Below are positions 10,176-18,685 of a DNA stretch of 64,000 bases, one piece after another. How positions within the stretch are numbered: the first letter of the stretch is position 1; each line of letters begins with the position of its first letter. Under the pieces are notes generated by a model, which saw only the letters and a program-made list of their open reading frames with translations, did no database searches and was not told the origin of the DNA. The stretch is taken from assembly GCF_025685605.1 (NCBI RefSeq), contig NZ_JAGTUT010000001.1, positions 1,736,001 to 1,800,000 on the forward strand, in the 5' to 3' direction. The translations under genes and the position numbers were made by a program. Origin of the DNA: Granulicella arctica (GTDB lineage Bacteria > Acidobacteriota > Terriglobia > Terriglobales > Acidobacteriaceae).

Positions 10176-11513
10176 CTAATCGATTGGCTCAGCCATGCTC
10201 TGCTCGCGGTTCGCTTCCATCAGCGATTCAGCCGTGAGCGAATCCGCATTGCGCAGCCGCGGGAAGAGAGCAGCAGCCGTGCCCGTCACCATCATCGAGC
10301 CGATCCCGCCGATCACCACAGCCCGCACCGCGCCCCACCAGTGAGCCGTCAGCCCGCTCTCGAACTCGCCAAACTCATTCGACGCGCCGATAAACAACCA
10401 GTTCACCGCACTCACTCGACCGCGCATCTCAGGCGGTGTCGCAAGCTGCAGGATGCTCGATCGAATCACCACGCTCACCATATCGCTCGCGCCAATCAAG
10501 ACCAGCGCCACCAGGCTTATCCAGATGCTGCGCGAAAGCCCGAACACCACCGTAGCCGCGCCAAAGATCCCGACACACACCAGCATCGTCTTACCCGCGT
10601 GGTGCTTGATCGGCTTCACCAGCATGGTCAGCGAGACCACCAGCGCGCCGAGCGAAGGCATCGCCCGCAACAGCCCAAGTCCACGCGGTCCGGCATGAAG
10701 AATGTCCGTCGCAAAGATAGGCAGCAGCGCCACAGCGCCGCCCAGCAGCACCGCAAACAGGTCGAGCGAGATCGAGCCCAGCAGCAGCTTCGCCTTCCAC
10801 ACGTACTCCAGCCCGGCCAGCATCGTCCGGACGTCGAACGCCTTCTTCTCCGCCATCACGACCCGCGTCCGGATCATGCCGATCATCACCAGAAAGCCCG
10901 CCAGCATCACTAGCGTGAACGCGTAAACCACCGCAGCGCCGTTCCAGTGGGCCAACGCCCCCGTAAGCTGCAACGTAAACAGCAGGCCACCAACCGCCGG
11001 TCCCGCAATATTCGCGATCTGGTAGATCGATGCGCCCCAGGTCACCGCATTGACGAAGTGCTCCTTCGGCACCAGGCTCGGCAGCATTGCCGACGACGCC
11101 GGTCCGCTGAACGCCCGCCCCATACCAATGCCCACCAGCACCGCATAGATCGGCCAGATTCTGTGCCCGTTGCCGCCCGTCCCAAAAAACGCAAACCAAA
11201 GCAGCGCTCCCGTACACACGAACTGCAGACCGTAGCAGATCAAAATGATGCCACGCCGGTCATACCGATCCGCTGCATGACCCGCCGGAAGCACGCAGAA
11301 TAGTCCAGGCAAAAAGAGCGCCAGCCCCGTATACCCAAGGTCAAGCGCCGAATGTGTAATCTGATAAACCTGCCAGGCCACCGCGACCGACTGCGCCTCA
11401 GCGCCAAGAATCACCAGCAGCCGCGCTACCTGGTACAGCCGAAAATCCCGCGATCGAAAAGCGCTTCCCGCGTCGAGCGCCGGCTCTACTGTCGTACTGC
11501 CACCCTCTGCCAT
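10176..11513 (-). CDS. MFS transporter (MFS_3, enterobactin-exporter-like)
   Basis: The 445-residue integral membrane protein has about 12 hydrophobic segments in two halves. The first half has the typical motif at the segment 2-3 loop, GHAADRYDRRGI (motif A-like GxxADRxxRR). This arrangement, starting with FRDFRLYQVARLLVILG, is typical of the MFS_3/DUF894 exporters related to the enterobactin exporter EntS. It is probably a proton-driven exporter of a small molecule; the substrate is unknown. A TolC-family gene lies two genes upstream on the same strand, but no periplasmic adaptor gene is visible to link them. Confidence 0.85.
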   Translation of the reverse strand: MAEGGSTTVEPALDAGSAFRSRDFRLYQVARLLVILGAEAQSVAVAWQVYQITHSALDLGYTGLALFLPGLFCVLPAGHAADRYDRRGIILICYGLQFVCTGALLWFAFFGTGGNGHRIWPIYAVLVGIGMGRAFSGPASSAMLPSLVPKEHFVNAVTWGASIYQIANIAGPAVGGLLFTLQLTGALAHWNGAAVVYAFTLVMLAGFLVMIGMIRTRVVMAEKKAFDVRTMLAGLEYVWKAKLLLGSISLDLFAVLLGGAVALLPIFATDILHAGPRGLGLLRAMPSLGALVVSLTMLVKPIKHHAGKTMLVCVGIFGAATVVFGLSRSIWISLVALVLIGASDMVSVVIRSSILQLATPPEMRGRVSAVNWLFIGASNEFGEFESGLTAHWWGAVRAVVIGGIGSMMVTGTAAALFPRLRNADSLTAESLMEANREQSMAEPID

Positions 11514-11566
11514 GCCCTATGCTTTCACACTTCGGTGAACGTCATTTCACAGAAGCTGCGACATTC

Positions 11567-12112
11567 TCAGGCAATCGAGGTATCGCCATCCTGCCTTACC
11601 TCACCCCAATGCTCAGAATGGATCGGTTTGGAGCTTTGCCATTCGCGCAGAAGGATCTTGGGAGCTTCAGCTGGCGTTACAAGCTGTCGTATCCGCATCG
11701 CTACCTGCGAAGGATAGATGAGCATGCCAATAAAGAATCCGAGATTGAAGCCTTGTCGGAAGACAAACAGGAAAAGGCAGACAGCTATCAATCCAAAACT
11801 GAACCACCTCCAAAATGGCTTTTGCACCAGTGTTCGAACTCGATCAAGCTCAGCTTCGGTCCACAGCTCATCATGGATGCCGCGTCTCAGGCGTCTCTCT
11901 GCCCAGAATGTTGGAGGCAGCCCGATCAGAATCGGCCCCATGTAACCAAGGCAACGGAGAGAATTGCGCCAGAGAGTCGAACCGATGCCGTGGCCGGTCA
12001 CCTCTACGAGGGGAACGTGGATAAAGCTGACAAAAATAGTGGCGGTCGCAAGCAGGGACCCCGCCAATGCCACTAGCGCGAGTCGCGACGGGTTCGGCTT
12101 ATGCTGCACCAT
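11567..12112 (-). CDS. Putative small integral membrane protein
   Basis: The 181-residue product (from the ATG at 12112; an alternative ATG is at 12127) has about four hydrophobic segments. They lie roughly at residues 10-31, 45-60, 101-117 and 120-135, linked by charged stretches. I recognise no family. Base composition is less GC-rich and less C-biased at wobble positions than in neighbouring genes, so it may be a recent acquisition or a poorly conserved gene. It fits neatly in the gap between the TolC-family and MFS genes on the same strand, which supports it being real. Confidence 0.5.
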   Translation of the reverse strand: MVQHKPNPSRLALVALAGSLLATATIFVSFIHVPLVEVTGHGIGSTLWRNSLRCLGYMGPILIGLPPTFWAERRLRRGIHDELWTEAELDRVRTLVQKPFWRWFSFGLIAVCLFLFVFRQGFNLGFFIGMLIYPSQVAMRIRQLVTPAEAPKILLREWQSSKPIHSEHWGEVRQDGDTSIA

Positions 12113-12144
12113 GCCCGCAGAATACACCGGCTTTATTCCAAGAT

Positions 12145-13605
12145 CTACTTGCCCAGGAACTCGCGATACCGCGTCTCCACCACACCCGTATTCCGGGCGA
12201 GCGTCAGCTTCGCGGTGTTGTACTGATAGAGCGTCTGCACCAGTCGCGTCTCCGCTCCAGTCAGTGTAGCCTGGGCCTGCACCACCGGCAGATTGTCATC
12301 TACGCCGGACTTGAAGCGTTCCGTCGCATCGTCCAGCACCTGCTGCGACAACACCACGTTGCTCTGCGCTACCCGCACCAGGTCGTGGGACGACTCGACA
12401 TCCAGCATCGCTTCGCGTATCTGTTCGTCGATCGTGTCCCGCAGACTGGCAATCTGCTGCCGCAAGCCGATCATGTTCGACGCCGCCACCTCACGCTCGC
12501 CGCGGAACTGCGCCTCATGGAAGACCGGTATGCTCACCTGTCCCTGCGCCGCGAAGTCGCCGTGATACAGCCCATGCGTCTCGCCGAGCACGCCGTAAAA
12601 TCCACCAACCGCCACCGTCGGTGCATACTCATACCGCACCGCCTTCTGCGACCGCGCGGCAACCTCAAGCTCCGAGAGCAACTGCAGATAATCCTTGCGC
12701 CGGGTATACGCCAGGTCCCGCGCCTGCGGGAGAGGCATCGTCACCAGATCCTCATACGGCACCGGGTCCACTAGCGTCAGCTCCTGCTCCGCCGGAATCC
12801 CCATCAGCCGGTTCAGCGCAATCTTGTCCTTGGCCAGCGTATTCTCATTCTGAATCAGGAGTTGCTGCTCCTGCTGCATCTGGACCTTCGCCCGCAGCAC
12901 ATCGAGGTTCGTCCCGACACCCGCATCGTGCGAGTCGACCGCCTGTTGCAGCACTACCTGGTCAGCCTTCAGCAGCGCCTGCGCGTTCTTGATCTGTGCT
13001 GCATCTGCCAGCGCTCGAAGGTAGCCAGAACCAACAGACAGGGCCACCGAACCCCGTGAGTTCAACGTCGCAAACGAAGCCGCATCGACCGCCTTCTGGG
13101 CAGATCGATACAGATAGTACGCAGGCACGTTGAACAACTGCTGACTCACATTGAGTTGCGCACTTGTCTGGTCCACCCTGACGATCGGATTGAAGTTAGC
13201 AATCCCGAACGCCGCCAGTAACGAGGGCTGGAACCCCTGCGCCGCCAGGTTAAGCTGCTTCGTGTTCGTGTACGCCTGCGCGGTAATCGTCGGGAGAAGA
13301 GCATTCTCGACGGTCAATACCTCGCCCTTCACCCGCCGCTCATTCTCGCGCCCAAGCGTGATCTGAAGGTTCTTCTCCAGTCCGAAGGCAATTGCCTGAT
13401 CAATACTGAGGGCCAGAGGACCAGCTGAAGCCTTCTCCACCACTACATCGCTTGGCAGCCGTGTCGCCGTAAACGTCACGTTTGCAGGCACCGGCGCCGA
13501 AGGAAGGCTCGAGCTATCCTGCGCCCATGCGGACACCGTCACGCAGGCTGCAAGTCCCAGCGGCCAAACCTTTGTCCGTCCGAATATTCGTGTCAATGGA
13601 TTCAT
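12145..13605 (-). CDS. TolC-family outer-membrane channel protein
   Basis: From the ATG at 13605 the 486-residue protein begins with a signal peptide ending SAWAQ. It then shows the TolC/OEP repeat architecture: long amphipathic helices rich in Gln, Ala and Leu with short strands, repeated twice. Examples are LSIDQAIAFGLEKNLQITLGREN, the AQLNVSQQLFN strand, and in the second half PVFHEAQFRGEREVAASNM and DVESSHDLVRVAQSNVVLSQQVLDDATERFKSGVDDNLPVVQAQATLTGAETRL. TolC proteins form outer-membrane exit ducts for efflux or type I secretion. The longer reading from 13677 adds 24 residues ahead of the signal peptide and is unlikely. No adaptor or inner-membrane pump is adjacent. Confidence 0.87.
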   Translation of the reverse strand: MNPLTRIFGRTKVWPLGLAACVTVSAWAQDSSSLPSAPVPANVTFTATRLPSDVVVEKASAGPLALSIDQAIAFGLEKNLQITLGRENERRVKGEVLTVENALLPTITAQAYTNTKQLNLAAQGFQPSLLAAFGIANFNPIVRVDQTSAQLNVSQQLFNVPAYYLYRSAQKAVDAASFATLNSRGSVALSVGSGYLRALADAAQIKNAQALLKADQVVLQQAVDSHDAGVGTNLDVLRAKVQMQQEQQLLIQNENTLAKDKIALNRLMGIPAEQELTLVDPVPYEDLVTMPLPQARDLAYTRRKDYLQLLSELEVAARSQKAVRYEYAPTVAVGGFYGVLGETHGLYHGDFAAQGQVSIPVFHEAQFRGEREVAASNMIGLRQQIASLRDTIDEQIREAMLDVESSHDLVRVAQSNVVLSQQVLDDATERFKSGVDDNLPVVQAQATLTGAETRLVQTLYQYNTAKLTLARNTGVVETRYREFLGK

Positions 13606-13743
13606 GGTGCTTATCGTTAGAGTGCCATGCCGCCCCTCTGGTTGCGAAATCTGCCCCAGAATCTTCAGCCGCACCACGCCCAGACCTGGGTGCCGCCAAT
13701 CCTCCGCTAAAATACAAAGCAGAACCCTATGCGTCCTACCTCT

Positions 13744-14391
13744 ATGAACCGTCTCGTCCTCGCTGCCGCACTCCTCGCCATCGTTCCAGCCGTCGCCCGC
13801 GCCCAGGCCTCCGCCCCGCCGAACACCGCCAACAGCTTCCGCGATACCTCCATGATCAAGCCCCCGGTCGGCGCCAAGGTCGCGATCTACGAGTTCGAAG
13901 ACCTCGAGTGCCCGGCCTGTTCACACGCCTTCCCACTCGTCCACTCCGCCATCGAACGCTACAAGATCCCGCTCGTACGCCACGATTTCCCCCTGAAAAT
14001 GCACATCTGGAGCTTCGACGCTGCCGTCACCGCGCGCTACATCCAGGACAAGATCTCGCCCCAGGCCGCTGAAGAGTTCCGCCGCGCCGTCTTCGCCAGC
14101 CAGACCTCCATCGCTAGCAAGGATGACCTTCAGGCCTTCACACAGCGGTACTTCCAGTCCCACGGCCGCACCATGCCCTTCGTGATGGACCCCGCCGGCC
14201 TCTTCACCCAGGAGGTCAAATCCGACTACACCCTCGGAGAGCGCATCGGCCTCACCCAGACCCCGACCATCTTCGTCGTCACCAACAAGGGTTGGACCCA
14301 GGTCACCGACATCAACTATCTCTACCAGACCATCGACACCGCAATCGCCTCGACCAGCACCCCGGCAACCACCACGCACGCGAAACGGTAG
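13744..14391 (+). CDS. Exported DsbA-like thioredoxin-fold protein
   Basis: The 215-residue protein starts with a signal peptide ending ARAQA. It has a DsbA-type thioredoxin fold with active site C56-P-A-C59 in FEDLECPACSHAFP, a helical insert, and a cis-Pro loop in GLTQTPTIFVV. Such proteins introduce or reshuffle disulfides in exported proteins, or act as Thioredoxin_4-family oxidoreductases. CPAC differs from the CPHC of E. coli DsbA, so redox strength cannot be assumed. An in-frame ATG 15 bases upstream (13729) is also possible. The gene converges on the next hypothetical gene, with a hairpin at the junction. Confidence 0.87.
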   Translation: MNRLVLAAALLAIVPAVARAQASAPPNTANSFRDTSMIKPPVGAKVAIYEFEDLECPACSHAFPLVHSAIERYKIPLVRHDFPLKMHIWSFDAAVTARYIQDKISPQAAEEFRRAVFASQTSIASKDDLQAFTQRYFQSHGRTMPFVMDPAGLFTQEVKSDYTLGERIGLTQTPTIFVVTNKGWTQVTDINYLYQTIDTAIASTSTPATTTHAKR

Positions 14392-14401
14392 TTCCGCACC
14401 G

Positions 14402-14431
14402 GCGGCAAGGCTCTCTAGGGGCCTTTGCCGC
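14402..14431. terminator. Hairpin at convergent gene ends
   Basis: GCGGCAAGGC pairs with GCCTTTGCCGC (one bulged T) around a 9-base loop. The left arm follows the stop of the DsbA-like gene and the loop contains the stop codon of the opposing gene at 14415, so one structure could end both transcripts. There is no T-tract. Confidence 0.5.
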
Positions 14432-15038
14432 TGCTCCCGGCGATCCGCACCGATCCCAGCACCCCTGCAAATTGAGCGCGAATCATCCGCCATCGCGCAG
14501 GAGCCAGCGCCTTTGTTGGGCCATCGAGACCACCCAGCGCATCCACAGCCTGACTCACAATCACCGTCTCGAACAAATAGCAGCGGCCCCGCCGATACGT
14601 AGCCACAATCTCATGGCTGTCCTCCGTTCCGGCGACTGAGTACTTCGCCTCGAGCCGTCGCGCGGCCAGACCATTCCAGGTCACCGCCATCGGCTTCTGC
14701 TCATCTCCCGCGATCGGGTCGAGCGCCTCATAGCAATGCTCTGCTGTCTTTCGCGGACTCACCACATAGGCAAACGCCCCAGCCTCAAAGTCCGTTCCTT
14801 TGTATGGCCCCGCATCGGCAAAGTTGCCCTCAAGCTGAACCACCGCCACCGGCTGTGCCTCACTCACGATGCGCAGCTTGGCCGTGGCCGCATCGTCATC
14901 CGCGTTCAGCAGCCAGTTCGCCGGATACGAAAAGCTCACCCCGCTCGGACCATCCGCATACAGTCGCCGTGCCGGTCCCGTCTGCGCTGCCAAACCACTC
15001 GCCAGCACCAGGACCAGAACTCCCGAGATCCTCAGCAT
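14415..15038 (-). CDS. Exported protein of unknown function (PsbP/MOG1-like?)
   Basis: The 207-residue protein has a short signal peptide (residues 1-19, ending GLAAQ). The mature part begins RRLYADGPSGVSFSYPANWLLN, a pattern seen at the start of PsbP/MOG1-fold domains in secreted bacterial proteins, followed by alternating strands. I cannot assign a function; the fold suggestion rests on that opening motif only. It lies 15 bases downstream of the exported methyltransferase gene on the same strand, so the two are probably co-transcribed. Confidence 0.65.
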   Translation of the reverse strand: MLRISGVLVLVLASGLAAQTGPARRLYADGPSGVSFSYPANWLLNADDDAATAKLRIVSEAQPVAVVQLEGNFADAGPYKGTDFEAGAFAYVVSPRKTAEHCYEALDPIAGDEQKPMAVTWNGLAARRLEAKYSVAGTEDSHEIVATYRRGRCYLFETVIVSQAVDALGGLDGPTKALAPARWRMIRAQFAGVLGSVRIAGSSGKGP

Positions 15039-15053
15039 CCCACCTCTTCATCC

Positions 15054-15722
15054 TTATTTAGCTTCAAAGATCAGGAAGTAATCCTGTCCATCCGCCTTTG
15101 TAAAGTCATACGTCGAGACCAGCTTATAGCCCGCCTCGCCCATCTCCTTCTGCACCACCTTGAGGTCAAGCCCGTGATCGGCCCCATTGCCATTCCGGTC
15201 GATAATCCCGACCCGGCCATGCGCCTTCAGTGAAGCCCTGATCTGCTGCATCACTGGGATAGGATGCGCGATCTCGTGATACACCTTCAGCAGCAGCACG
15301 GCATCGACGCTCCCCGGCAGCAGCTTCGTATCATCCGGCGTCCCCAGCACCGTCTTTACATTCGACAGCTTCTCGCTCGCCGCCCGCTTCTCGATATAGT
15401 GGATCGCCTGCGGATTGATATCCTCCGCAAACACCGTCCCGCCCTCGCCCACCCGCCTTGCCGCCCGCACCGTAAACCACCCCGAACCCGCGCCAATATC
15501 CGCCACACTCTTGCCCGGCGTAATCTTAAGCAGGTCCATCACCCGGTCAATCTGCAGCCGCTGATCCCGCCCCGGCGTCTCAAAGATCGAAAGGTCCCCC
15601 GCATACGGTGTACTGGTCGCCCGAGGCTCCTGCGCCCGCATATCGCGAGAACCACTCATCACGCTCACAGCCACAGCCATCATGCAAACCGACAGCCACC
15701 CACCAAGTCTTCGCATCGTCAT
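15054..15722 (-). CDS. Class I SAM methyltransferase with signal peptide
   Basis: The methyltransferase core is clear: motif I is VADIGAGSGWFTVRAARRVG, the acidic residue ending strand 2 is in VFAEDINP, and motif IV is the VDAVLLLKVYHEI region. About 222 residues follow the ATG at 15722; an ATG at 15716 and one at 15767 are alternatives. Unusually, the core is preceded by a Arg-rich start and a hydrophobic segment (GWLSVCMMAVAVSVMSG) ending near MRAQEP, which looks like a signal peptide or anchor. SAM is normally cytosolic, so either the protein is anchored with a cytosolic domain or the exported form uses another ligand. Similar exported methyltransferases occur in environmental bacteria. 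Confidence 0.82.
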   Translation of the reverse strand: MTMRRLGGWLSVCMMAVAVSVMSGSRDMRAQEPRATSTPYAGDLSIFETPGRDQRLQIDRVMDLLKITPGKSVADIGAGSGWFTVRAARRVGEGGTVFAEDINPQAIHYIEKRAASEKLSNVKTVLGTPDDTKLLPGSVDAVLLLKVYHEIAHPIPVMQQIRASLKAHGRVGIIDRNGNGADHGLDLKVVQKEMGEAGYKLVSTYDFTKADGQDYFLIFEAK

Positions 15723-15806
15723 ACTTAAAGCATCTGCCACAGACCTCGGCTTGACAACCCCACGCAATCATCTGGTTGAAGCGCCACGCACGTAGATCAC
15801 GGATGC

Positions 15807-16757
15807 CTAATGTTTGGCTGCTCCCGGCGTCTTCTTCGAATGCTTCGCATCCCACGTCGCCTTGGTGACACCAACATCATCCGTACGCTTGCGAGACCAT
15901 TCCCCTATCGACTTTGGCAAAGCCGCAAATGCTGTTTTAAAATCCTCCCAATGGCTGTTGAACTCGTCGCCGACCGCTCCTGTCTCCTGGTTAATATCAA
16001 AATCGGGTAGAGCCTGCGTTTTCAGGTAAGTGATGTAATCCTCGCGATGGCATGACTCGTGGAACCCCAGGCTTACGTTGCCAGCCTTGCGATCATCGGC
16101 TGTCGTACCCCTGCCGTAACCTGACAACACGTTTTCCAAGTGCTTCTTTTTGTAGACTGTCCTGATCACCAGCGCGCCCGATGCCTGCGGAGCCGTGGTT
16201 ACCTTCGAAACTATCGCCAGGCCACTCGACATATCGTAAACAGGAACAGGCGCCTTAAGGTCATACGTCTTCCAACTGATGCCCGTTTCACCATCCGAAT
16301 CGGCAGTCGAATCTATATCATCGGCAAGCACCTCCAGGCTGATGGCACACGCCATCCCCGACCGAAGCTTCACCTTGATGTCGACCGGGCCTGCCTTCGT
16401 GATCGGGGCGCGATTGACCTTCTTTGGCTTGATCGTTGCGCCATCGCCACCACCAAAATCCACAGCGGCTGTAGACGGGATCACCCGCGGATGACAAGAC
16501 GGCGGCGCAGGACTCCGATAGCCGACGGATCGACCGCAGCGCGCCTCCGGGTGCCACGATGGAGCACACGAGCCTAGAGGTTCTGCGGACCGGAATGCCC
16601 CAGGACCGAGCCACTCAGTGCGAAATTCAACAAGCCACGCACGCACCTCATCCTCAATACTCATTCCCGGCAATCGAGCCGCTTCGGGCCTGCTCAAGAC
16701 AGGCAAGTTGCCTGCTACAAAACTAACCACATCGTCACATTGCTTATTCGCGACCAT
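15807..16757 (-). CDS. Orphan protein with HExxH motif
   Basis: I do not recognise this 316-residue protein. It contains a zincin-type motif H233-E-S-C-H237 in the context SLGFHESCHREDYITYLKT, consistent with a metallopeptidase, with a third ligand candidate not obvious. The first hundred residues are low in order and Pro/Cys-containing; the stretch from about 110 to the end looks folded. No signal peptide is seen. Composition is clearly less GC-rich and less C-biased than in flanking genes. Alternative starts are at 16757 and 16664, neither with a good ribosome-binding site. It is divergent from poxB and 39 bases upstream of the methyltransferase gene. A DUF922-like secreted protease or a toxin domain are possible alternatives. 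Confidence 0.5.
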   Translation of the reverse strand: MVANKQCDDVVSFVAGNLPVLSRPEAARLPGMSIEDEVRAWLVEFRTEWLGPGAFRSAEPLGSCAPSWHPEARCGRSVGYRSPAPPSCHPRVIPSTAAVDFGGGDGATIKPKKVNRAPITKAGPVDIKVKLRSGMACAISLEVLADDIDSTADSDGETGISWKTYDLKAPVPVYDMSSGLAIVSKVTTAPQASGALVIRTVYKKKHLENVLSGYGRGTTADDRKAGNVSLGFHESCHREDYITYLKTQALPDFDINQETGAVGDEFNSHWEDFKTAFAALPKSIGEWSRKRTDDVGVTKATWDAKHSKKTPGAAKH

Positions 16758-16865
16758 AAACCGTTAGTGAGTTCAGGTTGCGAACCGTTACACCACTCTG
16801 CGTTGCGACGTTTGCCCTCCAAGATACCGGCGCACGTTCCCCGCCGCCCGCGCATCAAAACCCGT

Positions 16866-18602
16866 ATGGCCCTTAGGAATCCCTTCAACAAGATCTCTGA
16901 CGTATTCGTCGAAACCCTCGTCCGCGCCGGCGTCAAGCGCGTCTACGGCGTAGCTGGCGACTCGCTCAACGGCCTCACCGACTCCATCCGCGCCCACGAA
17001 GGCATCGACTGGCTCATGGTCCGCCACGAGGAGGTCGCCGCCTTCGCCGCCGGGGCCGAATCCCAAATCTCAGGTGAACTCACCGTCTGTGCCGGAAGCT
17101 GTGGCCCCGGCAACCTCCACCTCATCAACGGCCTTCACGACTGCCATCGCAGCCGCACCCCTGTCCTCGCCATCGCCGCCCAGGTCCCCAGCAACGAACT
17201 CGGCACCAACTACTTCCAGGAAACCCGTCCCGAGCACCTCTTCCTCACGTGCTCCGACTTCTGCGAGGTCATCTCCACCCCCGAACAGCTCCCCCGCGTC
17301 CTCGCCATCGCCATGCGCACCGCCATCGCGAAGCGCTGCGTGGCCGTCATCGTCATCCCCGGCGACATCCTCACCCGCGAAGCCTCCAAACCAGCCATCG
17401 ACCTCGGCATCAGCGGTCCCGCCGGAAGCGTCCTACCCCCCGCCACTAACCTCCACGCTGCCGCTGAAATCCTCAACACCACAAAAAAAATCACCATCCT
17501 CGCCGGAGCAGGCTGCGCCAACGCCCGCGACGAAGTCATCGCCACCGCCGCCATCCTGCAGGCTCCCATCATTACGGCACTGCGCGGCAAGGAGTACCTC
17601 GAGTACGACAATCCCTTCTACGTCGGTCTCAACGGTCTCATCGGCATGACCTCCGCCTACCGCGCCATGCAGGAGTGCGACACCCTCCTCATGCTCGGCA
17701 CCGACTTCCCCTACTCCCAGTTCTTCCCCGAAGGTAAGAAGGTCATCCAGCTCGACATACGCGGCGAGCAGATCGGCCGCCGCACCACCGTCGACGTCGG
17801 CCTCATCGGCGACGTCCGCTACACCCTCCAGGCTCTCGCCCCTCTGCTCGACAAGCACAAGAGCGGCCACCTCGAGGACTCCCTCAAGCACTTCCGGAAG
17901 GTCCGCAAAGAGCTCGACGACCGCGCCACCGGCGAACCCGGCAAGACCCCCATCCATCCACAGTACTTAACGAAGTGCCTCAGCGACCTCGCCGCCGAGG
18001 ACGCCGTCTTCCTCACCGACGTCGGCACCCCCACCACCTGGGGCGCACGCTATCTCCGGATGAACGGCAAGCGCCGTCTCCTCGGCTCCTACAATCACGG
18101 CACCATGGCCAACGCCATGCCCCAGGCCATCGGCGTGCAGGCAGCCGAGCCCAGCCGCCAGGTCGTCACCCTCTCCGGCGATGGCGGCTTCTCCATGCTC
18201 ATGGGCGATCTCCTCACCCTCCACCAGCTCAAGCTGCCCGTCAAGATCGTCGTCTTCAACAACAGCGCACTCGCCTTCGTAGAGCAGGAGATGAAGGCCG
18301 CCGGCATCGACAACTACGGCACCGCCTTCGCCCCACAGAACTACGCCAACATCGCCACCGCTGCAGGAGTACGAGGCTGGCGCGTCGAGACACCCGAACA
18401 GGTCATCCCGGCCCTCACCGAAGCCTTCGCCCACCCCGGCCCGGCGCTTATCGACGTAGTCGTCAACCGGCAGGAGCTATCCCTGCCCCCAACCATCACC
18501 GCAGGACAGGCCGTCGGCTTCAACCTCTACATGATGAAAGCCATGCTCCACGGAGACGGCCACGAAGTCCTCGACATGGCCAAAACCAACCTCTGGCGCT
18601 AG
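16866..18602 (+). CDS. poxB: Pyruvate oxidase / pyruvate:quinone dehydrogenase
   Basis: This ThDP- and FAD-dependent enzyme oxidatively decarboxylates pyruvate to acetate and CO2, passing electrons to membrane quinone. The 578-residue protein resembles E. coli PoxB along its whole length. Visible are VKRVYGVAGDSLNGL at the N-terminus, RHEEVAAFAAGAE with the ThDP-activating Glu, CAGSCGPGNLHLINGL, the central FAD region ALRGKEYLEYDNP, and the ThDP site GDGGFSMLMGDL...NNSALAFV. The C-terminal end (EVLDMAKTNLWR) also matches the lipid-activated tail of PoxB. ATG 16866 is chosen because alignment begins right after it; the open frame upstream is unrelated. Confidence 0.94.
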   Translation: MALRNPFNKISDVFVETLVRAGVKRVYGVAGDSLNGLTDSIRAHEGIDWLMVRHEEVAAFAAGAESQISGELTVCAGSCGPGNLHLINGLHDCHRSRTPVLAIAAQVPSNELGTNYFQETRPEHLFLTCSDFCEVISTPEQLPRVLAIAMRTAIAKRCVAVIVIPGDILTREASKPAIDLGISGPAGSVLPPATNLHAAAEILNTTKKITILAGAGCANARDEVIATAAILQAPIITALRGKEYLEYDNPFYVGLNGLIGMTSAYRAMQECDTLLMLGTDFPYSQFFPEGKKVIQLDIRGEQIGRRTTVDVGLIGDVRYTLQALAPLLDKHKSGHLEDSLKHFRKVRKELDDRATGEPGKTPIHPQYLTKCLSDLAAEDAVFLTDVGTPTTWGARYLRMNGKRRLLGSYNHGTMANAMPQAIGVQAAEPSRQVVTLSGDGGFSMLMGDLLTLHQLKLPVKIVVFNNSALAFVEQEMKAAGIDNYGTAFAPQNYANIATAAGVRGWRVETPEQVIPALTEAFAHPGPALIDVVVNRQELSLPPTITAGQAVGFNLYMMKAMLHGDGHEVLDMAKTNLWR

Positions 18603-18685
18603 CTAAATTGTTGAAGAAGTACTGATGCCCCGCCCTTCGCAGCATCACCGCGAAGTGTGGGCTTGTCCGAAGTCCACGCTGGAAA

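Noticed and set aside
10143..10913. A 256-codon Arg/His/Gln-rich open frame antisense to the MFS gene
   Set aside because: The composition is that of a shadow frame, and the MFS gene is well supported.
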